The notes: generated from the sequence alone by a model not told the origin. A stretch of DNA of 64,000 bases from DTU089 sp964421815 (GCA_964421815.1 CAYQYT010000001.1:186001-250000), one strand, 5' to 3'. Shown: positions 25,647 through 35,014, numbered from the stretch's first letter. Translations and numbers: made by a program.

Positions 25647-26597
25647 TTACTTAATTAAATCATGCTCCTTGATGAATTTTACGGTTTCGTCAACAGTTGT
25701 GAATGCAAGACCTACAACAGTATCAGCCCCACCGTAATAAATTGCGATTTTCCCGCTTTCTGCGTCTGCAAGAGCGGCACAGGGGAAAACAACATTGGGT
25801 ACATCCCCAACGAATTCGTAGTTTTCACGGGGGGACAGAAGATAGCAATCCGCCCTGTGCAAAACTTTCCAAGGCTCATTGATATCGGTAATCATTGCGC
25901 CCATACTGTAAGTGAAACCGTTACAACTTGTGAGAACACCGTGATAAAAACAGAGCCAACCCTCATCGGTTTCAATGGGTGTGGGTCCCGCACCCACCTT
26001 TGTCATTTCCCAATTCATTTCGGGCTTAATAACAAAACGGTGTTTGCCCCAATATGTAAGGTAGGGACTGTGGCTTAAAAAGATATCTCCGTAGGGTGTG
26101 TGTCCCTTATCACAGGGGCGGGTGAAAAGCATATATTCACCGTTAACTTTTCGGGGAAAAAGCACTCCGTTTCTTGAAACGGGGAGAACGGCATTTTCGT
26201 ACCTTTGCCAATTTTCAAAATCCGTAGTAGCGGCAATACCTATTGAAGTTCCCCTGTCCGTGTGGCAAACCCATGAAAGATAGTATTTTCCGTCTATTTG
26301 GCAAAGTCGGGGATCATATCCATGGAAGATTTTTTCGTCATTCAAATTCCAATGAATACCGTCATCGCTGAAACCCGTTACAAGATATTGTTCACGGGTA
26401 ATATCATCCATTCTGAAAACCCCCGCAAATCCCTTGCCGTAGGGTACAACCGCTGAATTGAAAATACTGTTTGCTTCTTTAACGAATGTTCTGTCAATTA
26501 TAGGATTCTCGGTGTATCTCCAAACGGGGTCCGTGGAACCCGCGGGTTTGTCCTGCCATGGAATGTTTTTGATTGTTGAATTTAAAATTTTAGCCAT
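25647..26597 (-). CDS. GH130 family glycoside phosphorylase
   Basis: A 316-aa five-bladed beta-propeller enzyme of family GH130, usually phosphorolysing beta-mannosides. Typical features are NPIIDRTFVKEANSIFNSA near the N-terminus, GFAGVFRMDD (catalytic Asp region), DPRLCQIDGKYYLSW, VGAGPTPIETDEGWL and IYYGGADTVVGLA at the end. The exact linkage cannot be told. The ATG at 26597 has GAGAGG upstream; the earlier in-frame start would lie upstream of that site. Co-transcribed with rhamnulokinase, suggesting use of host or plant glycans. Confidence 0.9.
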   Translation of the reverse strand: MAKILNSTIKNIPWQDKPAGSTDPVWRYTENPIIDRTFVKEANSIFNSAVVPYGKGFAGVFRMDDITREQYLVTGFSDDGIHWNLNDEKIFHGYDPRLCQIDGKYYLSWVCHTDRGTSIGIAATTDFENWQRYENAVLPVSRNGVLFPRKVNGEYMLFTRPCDKGHTPYGDIFLSHSPYLTYWGKHRFVIKPEMNWEMTKVGAGPTPIETDEGWLCFYHGVLTSCNGFTYSMGAMITDINEPWKVLHRADCYLLSPRENYEFVGDVPNVVFPCAALADAESGKIAIYYGGADTVVGLAFTTVDETVKFIKEHDLIK

Positions 26598-26608
26598 AAT
26601 AATACCTC

Positions 26609-27823
26609 TCATCCATCATAATAGTTTAACGTTTCTATAACAAGTCCGCCCACATCGGAAATTGCTTTTCTGCTGACAGTATCCAATTTATCCGAGTTTG
26701 CAGAAATTGTTTTTGAAATGTGCTTTTTTGAAGTTCCCAAAGAACAGGCATCAAAACCGTATTTTGAAAAGGGTGTGTAGGCGCTTGTTCCCAAAAGGGA
26801 ACTTTCTTTTTTTATTTCGATTTGCAGATTTTCCGCCGCTTCGCCTATAACGGAAGCAACCTCCGAACTGCCCCTTGTTCCGCTTCCGTCATTAAAGAAT
26901 ACGGAAAGTTTTCTTGAAGTTGTGATTTCTTCAAGGGGAATAAAAACCGTGGGAACATCCGTATAAAGTCTTTTGTGTTTTTTTGCAAAATGGTAGGAGC
27001 CGGCACGGGAGGAATATTCGCTACCCGATATAAGACAGCAGATTTCCGTCTTTTCATATCTGAACGAATTGTCATGAAACTGTTTCATAATACTCAAAAG
27101 TATTGCGGAGGGAATAATACTTGAACTGATTCCCGAGGCAACCTTGCGATTGTTAATGAGTATAACGGACATTGCATAAAAAGGAATAAAAACCAGGGAT
27201 AAAATAGCCGTAAAAGAGAAGAATCCCGAATCCTGCGGGGCACCCGAAAACAAAAACAGCAGAGCACCGCAAAAAAGCACCGTGTTTCCTATAAGGTCGC
27301 ACACGCTTAAAATAAAGGGTGTTCTGTTTCCGAAAAAGTGGGCGCGCATACTTTGGGGTGCATCGGAACGGGCAACAAGAACAACTCTTCCCTCGGTTTC
27401 TCCCCGACTGTGCCGCACACCCAAAAGATTATTACTGCTTTTTGCGGGTGTGATAAAGTCCAGTTTTTTTCCGTCAAATAAAAATTTGTATGAAAAAATG
27501 CAAAAAATGACCAAACTCACCAACAGGCAAAGAGATGCTTTTAAAACGGATGCGGAGTGAACCGCATCATAGAAAATAAAAACACAAATAATCAAAAGAC
27601 AGCACAGGAGTTTTTCAGCCAATGTGCCGGCCCCTGTATGTGTTTTAAATTGCTCCCGGTGAGTTTCGTCACAGAATTTTTTGAGTTCGTTCATAAAAAT
27701 ATGTTGTGTCCGTTCTTCTCCCGGAGAGCCTGCCCGACGTTCCCTTGCGGAGTTCAGAACAAGCTCTGCCGTATCAAGAACATAATCAACATTTTTTAAT
27801 TCTAAATTTGGTGAAGCAGTCAT
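26609..27823 (-). CDS. M28-like membrane protein, probable inactive peptidase homologue
   Basis: A 404-aa protein with four membrane helices inserted in an M28-peptidase-like scaffold. The start RERRAGSPGEERTQHIF matches the region before the M28 domain (AGSxGxxxT). After two helices, GRVVLVARSDAPQ occupies the place of the first zinc motif (usually HxDS or HYDT), but the histidine is missing. Later CCLISGSEYSSRAGSYHFAKKH matches the E-E-xGxxGS region with altered ligands. It is likely non-catalytic. It lies between rhaB and GH130 with gaps of 3 and 11 nt, so it belongs to the operon. Confidence 0.6.
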   Translation of the reverse strand: MTASPNLELKNVDYVLDTAELVLNSARERRAGSPGEERTQHIFMNELKKFCDETHREQFKTHTGAGTLAEKLLCCLLIICVFIFYDAVHSASVLKASLCLLVSLVIFCIFSYKFLFDGKKLDFITPAKSSNNLLGVRHSRGETEGRVVLVARSDAPQSMRAHFFGNRTPFILSVCDLIGNTVLFCGALLFLFSGAPQDSGFFSFTAILSLVFIPFYAMSVILINNRKVASGISSSIIPSAILLSIMKQFHDNSFRYEKTEICCLISGSEYSSRAGSYHFAKKHKRLYTDVPTVFIPLEEITTSRKLSVFFNDGSGTRGSSEVASVIGEAAENLQIEIKKESSLLGTSAYTPFSKYGFDACSLGTSKKHISKTISANSDKLDTVSRKAISDVGGLVIETLNYYDG

Positions 27824-27826
27824 AAT

Positions 27827-29302
27827 TTAGATTTCCGAATTATTTATAATATTTTTAAAAACAGAGTAAGCCTTTTCCCAATCTCCGTTGTCATTGGGCC
27901 GGTATAACTTCAGATTTTCGCCCTTTGCTATAATTTTTCGGGCTTCTTTAATATCTTTAATTGCACCGCAGGACATAAGTTGAACTGCAACATTACCTAA
28001 AGCGGTGGCTTCGATGGGTCCGCCATATACATTTACATTACAACTTTGGGCGGTCATTTGAAGAAGTAATTTGTCTTTAGTACCGCCGCCCATAACATGA
28101 ATTCTGTCATAGTTTTTACCCGTACATTCCTTGATTCCGTCAAAGGTGTAGCGGTATTTGAGAGCAAGGCTTTCGTATATACAGCGCATAATTTCCCCTA
28201 CTGTTTGGGGAACATACTGCCCTGTTTTCCGGCAGTATTCTTTAACTCGTTTGGGGAGATTGCCCATGGGGGCAAATTCGGGGGCATCCGGATCAATGAA
28301 ACACTTGAAAGGCTCACATTCCAAGGCGAGTTTTTCAAGTTCTGCGTAGGAGTATTCCGTGCCCTCCCTCATCCATTGACGGCGACTTTCCTGAATAAGC
28401 CAGAGTCCGCAAATATTTTTAAGGAATGCGGTGGTGTAACCGTAACCGCCCTCATTTGTAACATTGAGTTTTTTGGAAGCCTCATTTATAATGGGTTCTT
28501 TAACTTCAGTTCCGAACAAAGACCAAGTGCCGCAACTGATAAAGGCAAAATCGTCATATTCGCAGGGCGCCGCAGTAATTGCACTTTGGGTATCGTGGGC
28601 GGCAACGCTGACAACATCTGCTTTGGGTACACCCAATTCCTCACAGATTTCGTCGGAGAGTTGACCTATAACTGCACCCGTGGGCGCAATGGGGGTTAAA
28701 AGACTTTTGTCAATTCCGAATTTTTCGAGGATTTCCTCGGACCAATCCTTTGTTTCAAGGTCAACCATCTGTGAGGTGGTGGCGATTGAATACTCGGTGG
28801 ATTTAACACCTGAGAGCATATAACTTAGGAGGTCGGGCATAAAGAGGAGAGTATCCGCCTCTTCCAATATGTAGGGGCGGTTTTCTTTAAGGGAAAGAAG
28901 TTGGAAAATTGTATTGAAATCCATAAACTGAATTCCCGTAATATCGTACATTCTTTCCTTTGTCATATATTTTTGTGCCTTTTCAACCATACCGTCATTA
29001 CGTGCATCACGGTAATGAACGGGGTTTTCAACCAAAGTGCCGTCCTTACGGAGAAGCCCGAAATCAACACCCCAGGTATCAATACCTATGGAGTCAAATC
29101 CCCCTGTTTCCTTTGCTTTGAGGATGCCCTGCTTTATCTCATAAAAAAGCCGTTGAACATCCCAATAAACCGTGCCGTTAATTTGAACGGGGTCGTTAGA
29201 AAAACGGTGAATCTCCCGAAGTTCAATTTTCTCGCCGTCAAAAATGCCGAGAATTGCTCTTCCGCTTGATGCACCGAAGTCAAAAGCAAGAACTCTTTTC
29301 AT
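27827..29302 (-). CDS. rhaB: Rhamnulokinase
   Basis: An FGGY-family sugar kinase, 491 aa, phosphorylating L-rhamnulose. It starts MKRVLAFDFGASSGRAILG (phosphate-1 motif), has FDSIGIDTWGVDFGLL (catalytic Asp region), VAAHDTQSAITAAP and CGTWSLFGTE (adenosine region), and HVMGGGTKDKLLLQMTA near the C-terminus, all typical of RhaB. The ATG at 29302 follows AAGGTGA; the longer in-frame extension lies in the upstream gene and is rejected. No isomerase or aldolase of the rhamnose pathway is in the window. Confidence 0.93.
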   Translation of the reverse strand: MKRVLAFDFGASSGRAILGIFDGEKIELREIHRFSNDPVQINGTVYWDVQRLFYEIKQGILKAKETGGFDSIGIDTWGVDFGLLRKDGTLVENPVHYRDARNDGMVEKAQKYMTKERMYDITGIQFMDFNTIFQLLSLKENRPYILEEADTLLFMPDLLSYMLSGVKSTEYSIATTSQMVDLETKDWSEEILEKFGIDKSLLTPIAPTGAVIGQLSDEICEELGVPKADVVSVAAHDTQSAITAAPCEYDDFAFISCGTWSLFGTEVKEPIINEASKKLNVTNEGGYGYTTAFLKNICGLWLIQESRRQWMREGTEYSYAELEKLALECEPFKCFIDPDAPEFAPMGNLPKRVKEYCRKTGQYVPQTVGEIMRCIYESLALKYRYTFDGIKECTGKNYDRIHVMGGGTKDKLLLQMTAQSCNVNVYGGPIEATALGNVAVQLMSCGAIKDIKEARKIIAKGENLKLYRPNDNGDWEKAYSVFKNIINNSEI

Positions 29303-29307
29303 ACTAA

Positions 29308-30225
29308 TCACCTTAAGAAACAGTTTATGATTATTTCTTCCGCTTCCTCCTCGGTTTTGCCGAGAGTTTGAAGTTTTAAAAGTTGGTCGTTGTTTATTCT
29401 GCCTATGGCGGCTTCGTGTACAATGTTTGCCTCGCAATGATTTGCGGCAATTTCGGGTATGGAACGAATGTGAGCGTCGTCCATGATTATTGAGTCACAT
29501 TGAACGTGTGCGCGGCATTTTGCATTACCTATTGCACGGGGGTAGAAAACCTGCTCGGAACTGTCTTTTGCAACGGAACGGGAAATGATTTGTGAAGATG
29601 CGTCCTCCCCGTTAAGTTCAACAACCATATTGGAGTGTGCTATCTGACTGCCGTGGGTCATAAGTTTTTCAAGAATCACAAGGCGGGCACCCGCATTGAG
29701 TTTTGCAACCGTGTCACGCTTTGTTGAATCAACACCTTTTATTTGAACCATTTCCATTTCGCAGAAGGAGTTTTCATCCATATAAACCTCGGTGGTGGGG
29801 TTGAGAATTCTCGCGCCCTTGCCGTCGCCCTCTCCGTAGTGCTTTTCAACATATTTTATATGCGAATTTTTACCGATGTGAAAACGGTGGATTCCGTCAT
29901 GCTCACTGCTTTCGTCACCTGAATTATGGATTCCGCAACCTGCAACAATGAGAACATCAACATCATCTTCGATGTAAAAATCGTTATAAACAAGGTCATT
30001 AACCCCTGCCTCGGTGATAATAACCGGGATGTGAACGCTTTCGTTTTTTGTTCCGGCTTTCACGGTTATATCAATACCGGGCTTGTCCTTTTTCGGTGCA
30101 ATTATAATATTTGCACTTGAACGTCTTTCGGCACTTTCGCCGTTTTTTCTCAAGCTGAAAGCACCTTGGGGAATTTCGTGCAAATCAGCGATTGCTTCAA
30201 GCATATGTTTATCTGTACTGTTCAT
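29308..30225 (-). CDS. sufB: SufB/SufD-family scaffold protein of a minimal Suf (SufCB) system
   Basis: A 305-aa protein of the SufB/SufD beta-helix family, much shorter than classic SufB (about 470 aa). Core blocks are present: IIITEAGVND-type strand, AGCGIHNSG, HYGEGDGKGARILNPTTEV, EMVQIKGVDSTKRDT, and SRSVAKDSSEQVFYPRAIG. The end has HCEANIVHEAAIGRIN, the conserved HE..IG region. Paired with SufC alone, it fits the SUF-like minimal (SmsCB) systems of anaerobes and archaea. The ATG at 30225 has AAGGA upstream and lies just after the sufC stop. Confidence 0.87.
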   Translation of the reverse strand: MNSTDKHMLEAIADLHEIPQGAFSLRKNGESAERRSSANIIIAPKKDKPGIDITVKAGTKNESVHIPVIITEAGVNDLVYNDFYIEDDVDVLIVAGCGIHNSGDESSEHDGIHRFHIGKNSHIKYVEKHYGEGDGKGARILNPTTEVYMDENSFCEMEMVQIKGVDSTKRDTVAKLNAGARLVILEKLMTHGSQIAHSNMVVELNGEDASSQIISRSVAKDSSEQVFYPRAIGNAKCRAHVQCDSIIMDDAHIRSIPEIAANHCEANIVHEAAIGRINNDQLLKLQTLGKTEEEAEEIIINCFLR

Positions 30226-30239
30226 ATTTTCATAATCCT

Positions 30240-30956
30240 TTATCTGAATTTGCAAGTGTTGTCGAACTGGGACATAAGCTGTGGGAAAATTTCATCAGCG
30301 GGCCCCTTTTTAGCAACAACTCCGTCCGCTATAACTGCAATTTCATCCGCTATTTTCATAATTCTTTCCTGGTGGGAAATTATTATCATACTTTCCTTGC
30401 GTGTTTTGGAAATTCCTTTAAAACTTTCCACAAGCATATTGAAACTCCAGAGGTCAATACCCGCTTCGGGTTCGTCATATATGGCGAGCTTTAAATCCCT
30501 TGCCATAAGAGTGGCAATTTCGATTCTTTTGATTTCGCCGCCGGATAGGGAAGAATCCACCTCGCGGTTAAGATAATCCTTTGAACAAAGCCCCACATTT
30601 GTTAAATACGCGCAGCATTGGTCCTCGGGCAAGTCCTCGCCGTGTGCAAGACTTAAAAGATTGCGCACGGAAAGACCTTTGAACCGGGGAGGTTGCTGAA
30701 AGGCATAGCCTATACCCAAGTTTGCGCGGTCCGTTATGGACATATTCGTAATATCGGTGCCGTTCCAGAGAATCTGTCCGCCGGTTGGTTTCTGTATTCC
30801 CATAATAATTTTAGCAAGGGTGGATTTTCCACCGCCGTTTGGACCGGTTACAACAAGAAATTTTCCGTCTTCAAGAGTGAGAGAAACATCCGTAAGAATT
30901 TCTTTTTCTCCCAAATCGTCCGACACATTGAATGAGATATTTTTTAATTCAAGCAT
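30240..30956 (-). CDS. sufC: Fe-S assembly ATPase SufC
   Basis: The ABC-type ATPase of iron-sulfur cluster assembly, 238 aa. Walker A VTGPNGGGKSTLAKI, Q-loop AFQQPPRFKGL (the FQxPxxxxG form typical of SufC), signature LSGGEIKR, Walker B LAIYDEPEAGIDLW (EPEAGID, typical of SufC) and switch ISHQER are all visible. GGAGAG precedes the ATG. First gene of the minus-strand operon; no SufS or SufU follows. Confidence 0.94.
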   Translation of the reverse strand: MLELKNISFNVSDDLGEKEILTDVSLTLEDGKFLVVTGPNGGGKSTLAKIIMGIQKPTGGQILWNGTDITNMSITDRANLGIGYAFQQPPRFKGLSVRNLLSLAHGEDLPEDQCCAYLTNVGLCSKDYLNREVDSSLSGGEIKRIEIATLMARDLKLAIYDEPEAGIDLWSFNMLVESFKGISKTRKESMIIISHQERIMKIADEIAVIADGVVAKKGPADEIFPQLMSQFDNTCKFR

Positions 30957-30988
30957 AATACTCTCCGAATAATGAAATATTTAATAAC

Positions 30989-31017
30989 ATAATATATCAA
31001 TTATGAATTATATACAA
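30989..31017 (-). promoter_or_regulatory. Candidate promoter of the suf-rhaB operon
   Basis: Reverse strand: TTGTAT (31017-31012), 17-nt spacer, TATTAT (30994-30989). The region is AT-rich, so this is tentative. Confidence 0.4.
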
Positions 31018-31052
31018 AATTATACGTTTATTCAAGTGTTTTTGAAAAATCC

Positions 31053-31081
31053 TTGTTATTTATAAGCGTTTATGGTATATT
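31053..31081 (+). promoter_or_regulatory. Candidate promoter of the PAS-GGDEF gene
   Basis: TTGTTA (31053-31058), 17-nt spacer, TATATT (31076-31081). Confidence 0.5.
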
Positions 31082-31121
31082 TATATTAGGTACATACAAT
31101 CTAATGCAAGGAGGAATCAAC

Positions 31122-32441
31122 ATGTTGAGATTGGGCGGAGAATACGAAGAGAGTCTCACAAGAGAAGAACTTGAAACAGTGCTTAGGGAAACTGTTTTGG
31201 GTATTGCAATTGTTTGCCCTCATTCCGACGGAGTAAAGCTGGTCTATACCAATGACGGATTTTTCAACGTTTTTGGCTATACAAGGGAAGAATACGAGGA
31301 GTTGGGTCAGGATGTTCGTCTGAATCTTTTTAATCAGGAAGATTTTATGAACATTATAATGCGAGTCAACAGCGATTGTGCTCCCGGGGAAACCTCAAAA
31401 TTTGAGTGCCGTATAAATAAAAAAGACGGAACACAGCCATGGGTTCTTATTTTCACCCGCAAACCTCGTAATGCTAAAAAAGAAGATAAAATGTTTGTTT
31501 GCAGCATCGTTGATATCAATGATACAAAGAATTTACAACTTCAGCTGCAAAAAGAGAAAAACAGATATGAAATAATTGAGGATTTGTCCGATAATATTAT
31601 TTTTAATTACGATGTGGAAACCGATGTTTTTGAAGGTTCGGCAAAAATTCTCCGTTCTTTGGGTACGAGAACAAGGATTGAGAACGCTATTGAAAACATA
31701 ACCTACGGTGATATGATAGACCACCGTGATGTTCCTGCATTTATAGGTGCATTGAGTAATGCACTTTCAGGTCAGCGGAAAAACAGTTTTGAAGCAAGAA
31801 TAATGAATAACAGGGGAGATGGCGTCTGGCACAGGGTTAAATTCACCGTAGTAAACGGCGATGACGGGAACCCGGTTCAGTTTATAGGAACTTTAACGGA
31901 TATTGATAAAGAAAAAAAGGAAAAAAAACGACTCATTGCTCAGGCGGAAACCGACCAGCTTACCGGTTTTCTCAACAAAATTTCCACTGCAATTAAAACC
32001 AACGAAAGAATCAAGGATGAAGGCGGAAACGGAGCGTTATTCCTTTTTGATATTGACGATTTCAAGAAACTTAACGATACATACGGTCACCATGTAGGAG
32101 ATGTATTCCTTAAAGAGTTCACCGGAAAACTCTTGCGTTCCTTCCGCAGTACCGATATTTTAGGCAGAGTGGGCGGCGAGGAGTTTATTCTTTATTTGAA
32201 CGGTGTGGGTGACAATAACTATTACATTGAGGAAAAGGCTCAGCAGATTTTGAGCATTTGCAACAGTATTCACCTTGAGGAAGCACCGGAAAGAAGTTTT
32301 TCATGCAGTATCGGTGTTGCAAGATTCCCAATGGATGGTAAAACATACACAGAACTTTATGAAAAAGCTGACGAGGCTATGTATTCAGTAAAGAAAAGCG
32401 GAAAAAACAACTTCGCTTTTTTTAAACAGGAGAATCTTTGA
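31122..32441 (+). CDS. PAS-PAS-GGDEF diguanylate cyclase
   Basis: A 439-aa cytoplasmic sensor cyclase making c-di-GMP. Two PAS domains (about 18-130, with YTNDGFFNVFGYTREEYEE, and about 145-260, with VQFIGTLTDIDKEKK) precede a GGDEF domain (about 270-435). The catalytic loop is GGEEF, and an RxxD product-inhibition site (RSTD) sits exactly five residues upstream, so it should be active and feedback-controlled. AGGAGG lies 7-8 nt before the ATG at 31122; longer in-frame starts precede the promoter and are rejected. No membrane segment. Followed by murD. Confidence 0.93.
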   Translation: MLRLGGEYEESLTREELETVLRETVLGIAIVCPHSDGVKLVYTNDGFFNVFGYTREEYEELGQDVRLNLFNQEDFMNIIMRVNSDCAPGETSKFECRINKKDGTQPWVLIFTRKPRNAKKEDKMFVCSIVDINDTKNLQLQLQKEKNRYEIIEDLSDNIIFNYDVETDVFEGSAKILRSLGTRTRIENAIENITYGDMIDHRDVPAFIGALSNALSGQRKNSFEARIMNNRGDGVWHRVKFTVVNGDDGNPVQFIGTLTDIDKEKKEKKRLIAQAETDQLTGFLNKISTAIKTNERIKDEGGNGALFLFDIDDFKKLNDTYGHHVGDVFLKEFTGKLLRSFRSTDILGRVGGEEFILYLNGVGDNNYYIEEKAQQILSICNSIHLEEAPERSFSCSIGVARFPMDGKTYTELYEKADEAMYSVKKSGKNNFAFFKQENL

Positions 32442-32443
32442 TT

Positions 32444-33754
32444 ATGTCGCAAATAATTGAATACATCAAAAGTAAAAATGTTCTCATTCTCGGTATGGGC
32501 AGAGAGGGAAAATCCACTCTTTCATATATCAGAAAGCATCTTCCCGAAAAGCATTTAACCGTAGCCGACAGGAACGGATTTCAAAGCGAGGACGGGAATA
32601 TTACGGTTATTTCCGGGGAGAATTACCTGAAAAATCTCGGGGATTTTGATATAGTGTTTAAAAGCCCGGGTATTGCATTTTTAGATGATATCAGTTACCC
32701 CGAAACCACGGAAATTACTTGCCAGACGGATATGTTCCTGCGGTTTTGTAAGCCCACGGTTGTGGGAATAACCGGCTCAAAGGGGAAAACAACCACCTCC
32801 ACCCTTATATATGAAATGCTCAAAGCAGGGGGCATTAACACCTGTCTGATAGGTAACATCGGCGTGCCTGTTTTTGAAAAGGCGGATGAGGACGAAAACC
32901 TTGTTGCCGTAATCGAAATGTCATCCCATCAACTTGAATTTACAAAAGTTTCGCCGCATGTGGCTGTGCTTGTGAATATTTATCAGGAGCATCTCGACCA
33001 TTATAAGACGGGATTTAAGGGATATGTTGAGGCAAAGCTCAATATTGCAGTTCACCAAAATGAAAACGATTACTTGATTTATAACCCCGAACAGGACCTT
33101 GAGGGTGTTGTTGATTGGAAAAATGTTATTAAAGGAAAGGGTGTTCCCGTAAGCTTTACTGATGCAAAAAACGATGCATTTGTCAACGAACTTTGGAATT
33201 CAACGGAACATCTGAAAGGGGAGCATAACCGTCAGGACATTGCCTATGCCTTGGCTGTTGCAAGGATTTTCGGTGTGGGTGACGATGCCGTAAGGACCGC
33301 AATTAAATCATTCGGCGGAATTGAGCACAGAATGGAATATGTGGGGGTCATAAACGATATCTCCTGGTACAATGACAGTATTGCTACAATTCCCACCGCT
33401 GTTATGGGTGCGGTAAAGGCTCTCGGTACTGTTGATACACTTCTTTTCGGCGGTCTTGACAGAGGTATTGATTACGGGGATTTCATTGAATTCCTTGACA
33501 GTTGCAAAATTAAAAATCTTGTGGGGCTTCCCGAAACGGGACACACGATTATAAATACTCTCAAAGAAAAGGGTACAAATAAAAACCTTGTCCCTGCGAA
33601 GAATATGGAGGATGCGGTTAAAATCTGCAATGAAGTAACCGAAAAAGGCAAAATCTGTCTGTTCTCCCCTGCGGCGGCAAGTTATAACTACTACAAAAAT
33701 TTTGAAGAAAAGGGCAGGCATTACAAAACCGAAATTCAAAAGTTGACAAAATAA
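32444..33754 (+). CDS. murD: UDP-N-acetylmuramoylalanine--D-glutamate ligase
   Basis: The Mur ligase adding D-Glu to the cell-wall precursor, 436 aa. N-terminal Rossmann-like motif VLILGMGREGKS, ATP-binding loop GITGSKGKTTTSTL (residues about 107-120), IEMSSHQLEF, and C-terminal WYNDSIATIPTAV and LFSPAAASYNYYKNFEEKG are diagnostic. The start could be the TTG at 32438 (ribosome binding site spacing 5) or the ATG at 32444 (spacing 11); the ATG is chosen. It lies outside the usual dcw cluster, overlapping or abutting the cyclase gene. Confidence 0.95.
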   Translation: MSQIIEYIKSKNVLILGMGREGKSTLSYIRKHLPEKHLTVADRNGFQSEDGNITVISGENYLKNLGDFDIVFKSPGIAFLDDISYPETTEITCQTDMFLRFCKPTVVGITGSKGKTTTSTLIYEMLKAGGINTCLIGNIGVPVFEKADEDENLVAVIEMSSHQLEFTKVSPHVAVLVNIYQEHLDHYKTGFKGYVEAKLNIAVHQNENDYLIYNPEQDLEGVVDWKNVIKGKGVPVSFTDAKNDAFVNELWNSTEHLKGEHNRQDIAYALAVARIFGVGDDAVRTAIKSFGGIEHRMEYVGVINDISWYNDSIATIPTAVMGAVKALGTVDTLLFGGLDRGIDYGDFIEFLDSCKIKNLVGLPETGHTIINTLKEKGTNKNLVPAKNMEDAVKICNEVTEKGKICLFSPAAASYNYYKNFEEKGRHYKTEIQKLTK

Positions 33755-33771
33755 GAAAATAGTAATATTCT
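33743..33771 (+). promoter_or_regulatory. Promoter of the phosphoesterase gene
   Basis: TTGACA (33743-33748), 17-nt spacer, TATTCT (33766-33771). The -35 box overlaps the end of murD. Confidence 0.6.
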
Positions 33772-33808
33772 ATATACAGAAAAACCAAATATGAGGAGAT
33801 ATTAAAAT

Positions 33809-34972
33809 ATGAAGAGATTTGTTTCTGTTTTGCTTACAGTATGTATGCTTTGTTCACTTGCAACAATGAGTTTTGCAGGCTATAAGGAAGATGCCAAACT
33901 TCAGTTCAGGGCAAACGGCAAATTTAAAATACTTACTCTTGCGGATGTTCAGGACAGATACCCCATGGAGCCTGCGGTTATTCAGTTTATTTCCGAGGCT
34001 CTTGATTTCACATCACCCGACCTTGTTGTTTTTTTGGGTGATAATATACTCGGTACCGATCCCAAATCCATTGAGCAAATGATTACACCACTTGTTGAAA
34101 GAAATGTGCCTTTTACATTTGTTTTCGGTAATCACGATGATCAGGAGGGTTACGAAAAAGACGATCAACTGGCAGAATACCAAAAATATGCCGGATGTCT
34201 TGCCTATGATGCAGACCCTGCTCTCCACGGCTCCGCAACTCATAATTTGCCCATTCTTTCAAGCGACGGCTCAAAGGTTGCGTTCAATCTCTGGTTATTT
34301 GACAGCGGCACAACATACCGTGACGAAGAGGGCAAATATCTCGGCTATGACTGGGTCAGAGCGGATCAGATTGCCTGGTATAATACAGTCCGTGATGAAA
34401 TGACCGCTGAAAACGGTGGGGAACTTATTCCCTCACTTGCATTCCAGCACATTATTCCCCAGGAACCCTGTCAAAAGATTTTTATTGAATCCCCCGTTAA
34501 TCTTGGTGAACTTACAATTAACTGCTCCGACGGAACATCCACCACATTCATACCCGATGTTACGCAGTACGAGGGAATGATTTTTGAGAAAAGTTGTCCC
34601 AGTTACGGTAACGACGGTCAATGGGATGCAATGGTTCAGGGCGGCGACGTTCTCGGTCTTGTTGTAGGTCATGACCATGTCAATAACTTTATTGCAGATG
34701 TTGACGGCGTTGACCTTATCCAGACTCCCGGCGCAACATACAACTCTTATTACAACAATATGTTCCAGGGCGCAAGAGTTATTGAACTCAATGAAGAGGA
34801 CCTTTGGAACTACGAAACATATAATGTTACATCCAATGAACTTGCTAAGAGGGATGATTCCAAATTGGATGAAGTGGGCGGTAGAAACGACTACGATTTC
34901 TTCTACACCTTTGAAAAAATATTCTCCGCAATTTACGGATTCTTTATAAAGATAATGAACGGTGAATTTTAA
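33809..34972 (+). CDS. Secreted calcineurin-like metallophosphoesterase
   Basis: A 387-aa exported phosphoesterase. The signal peptide MKRFVSVLLTVCMLCSLA ends with a likely cleavage after SFA. Metal-binding motifs follow the family order: LTLADVQD (D-x-Q variant of DxH), VVFLGDNI (GDxx), FVFGNHDD (GNHD), LAFQHIIPQ and VVGHDHVN (GHDH). The C-terminus IYGFFIKIMNG is short and hydrophobic. The substrate is unknown; homologues act on phosphoesters or purple-acid-phosphatase-like substrates. GAGGAG precedes the ATG. Confidence 0.88.
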   Translation: MKRFVSVLLTVCMLCSLATMSFAGYKEDAKLQFRANGKFKILTLADVQDRYPMEPAVIQFISEALDFTSPDLVVFLGDNILGTDPKSIEQMITPLVERNVPFTFVFGNHDDQEGYEKDDQLAEYQKYAGCLAYDADPALHGSATHNLPILSSDGSKVAFNLWLFDSGTTYRDEEGKYLGYDWVRADQIAWYNTVRDEMTAENGGELIPSLAFQHIIPQEPCQKIFIESPVNLGELTINCSDGTSTTFIPDVTQYEGMIFEKSCPSYGNDGQWDAMVQGGDVLGLVVGHDHVNNFIADVDGVDLIQTPGATYNSYYNNMFQGARVIELNEEDLWNYETYNVTSNELAKRDDSKLDEVGGRNDYDFFYTFEKIFSAIYGFFIKIMNGEF

Positions 34973-34981
34973 TTGAATGGG

Positions 34982-35014
34982 ACAACGGTTCGGTTTTTCC
35001 GGACCGTTGTTTTG
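34982..35014 (+). terminator. Intrinsic terminator
   Basis: ACAACGGT (34982-34989) pairs with ACCGTTGT (35003-35010), with inner CGG/CCG pairs, followed by TTTT. Confidence 0.75.
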
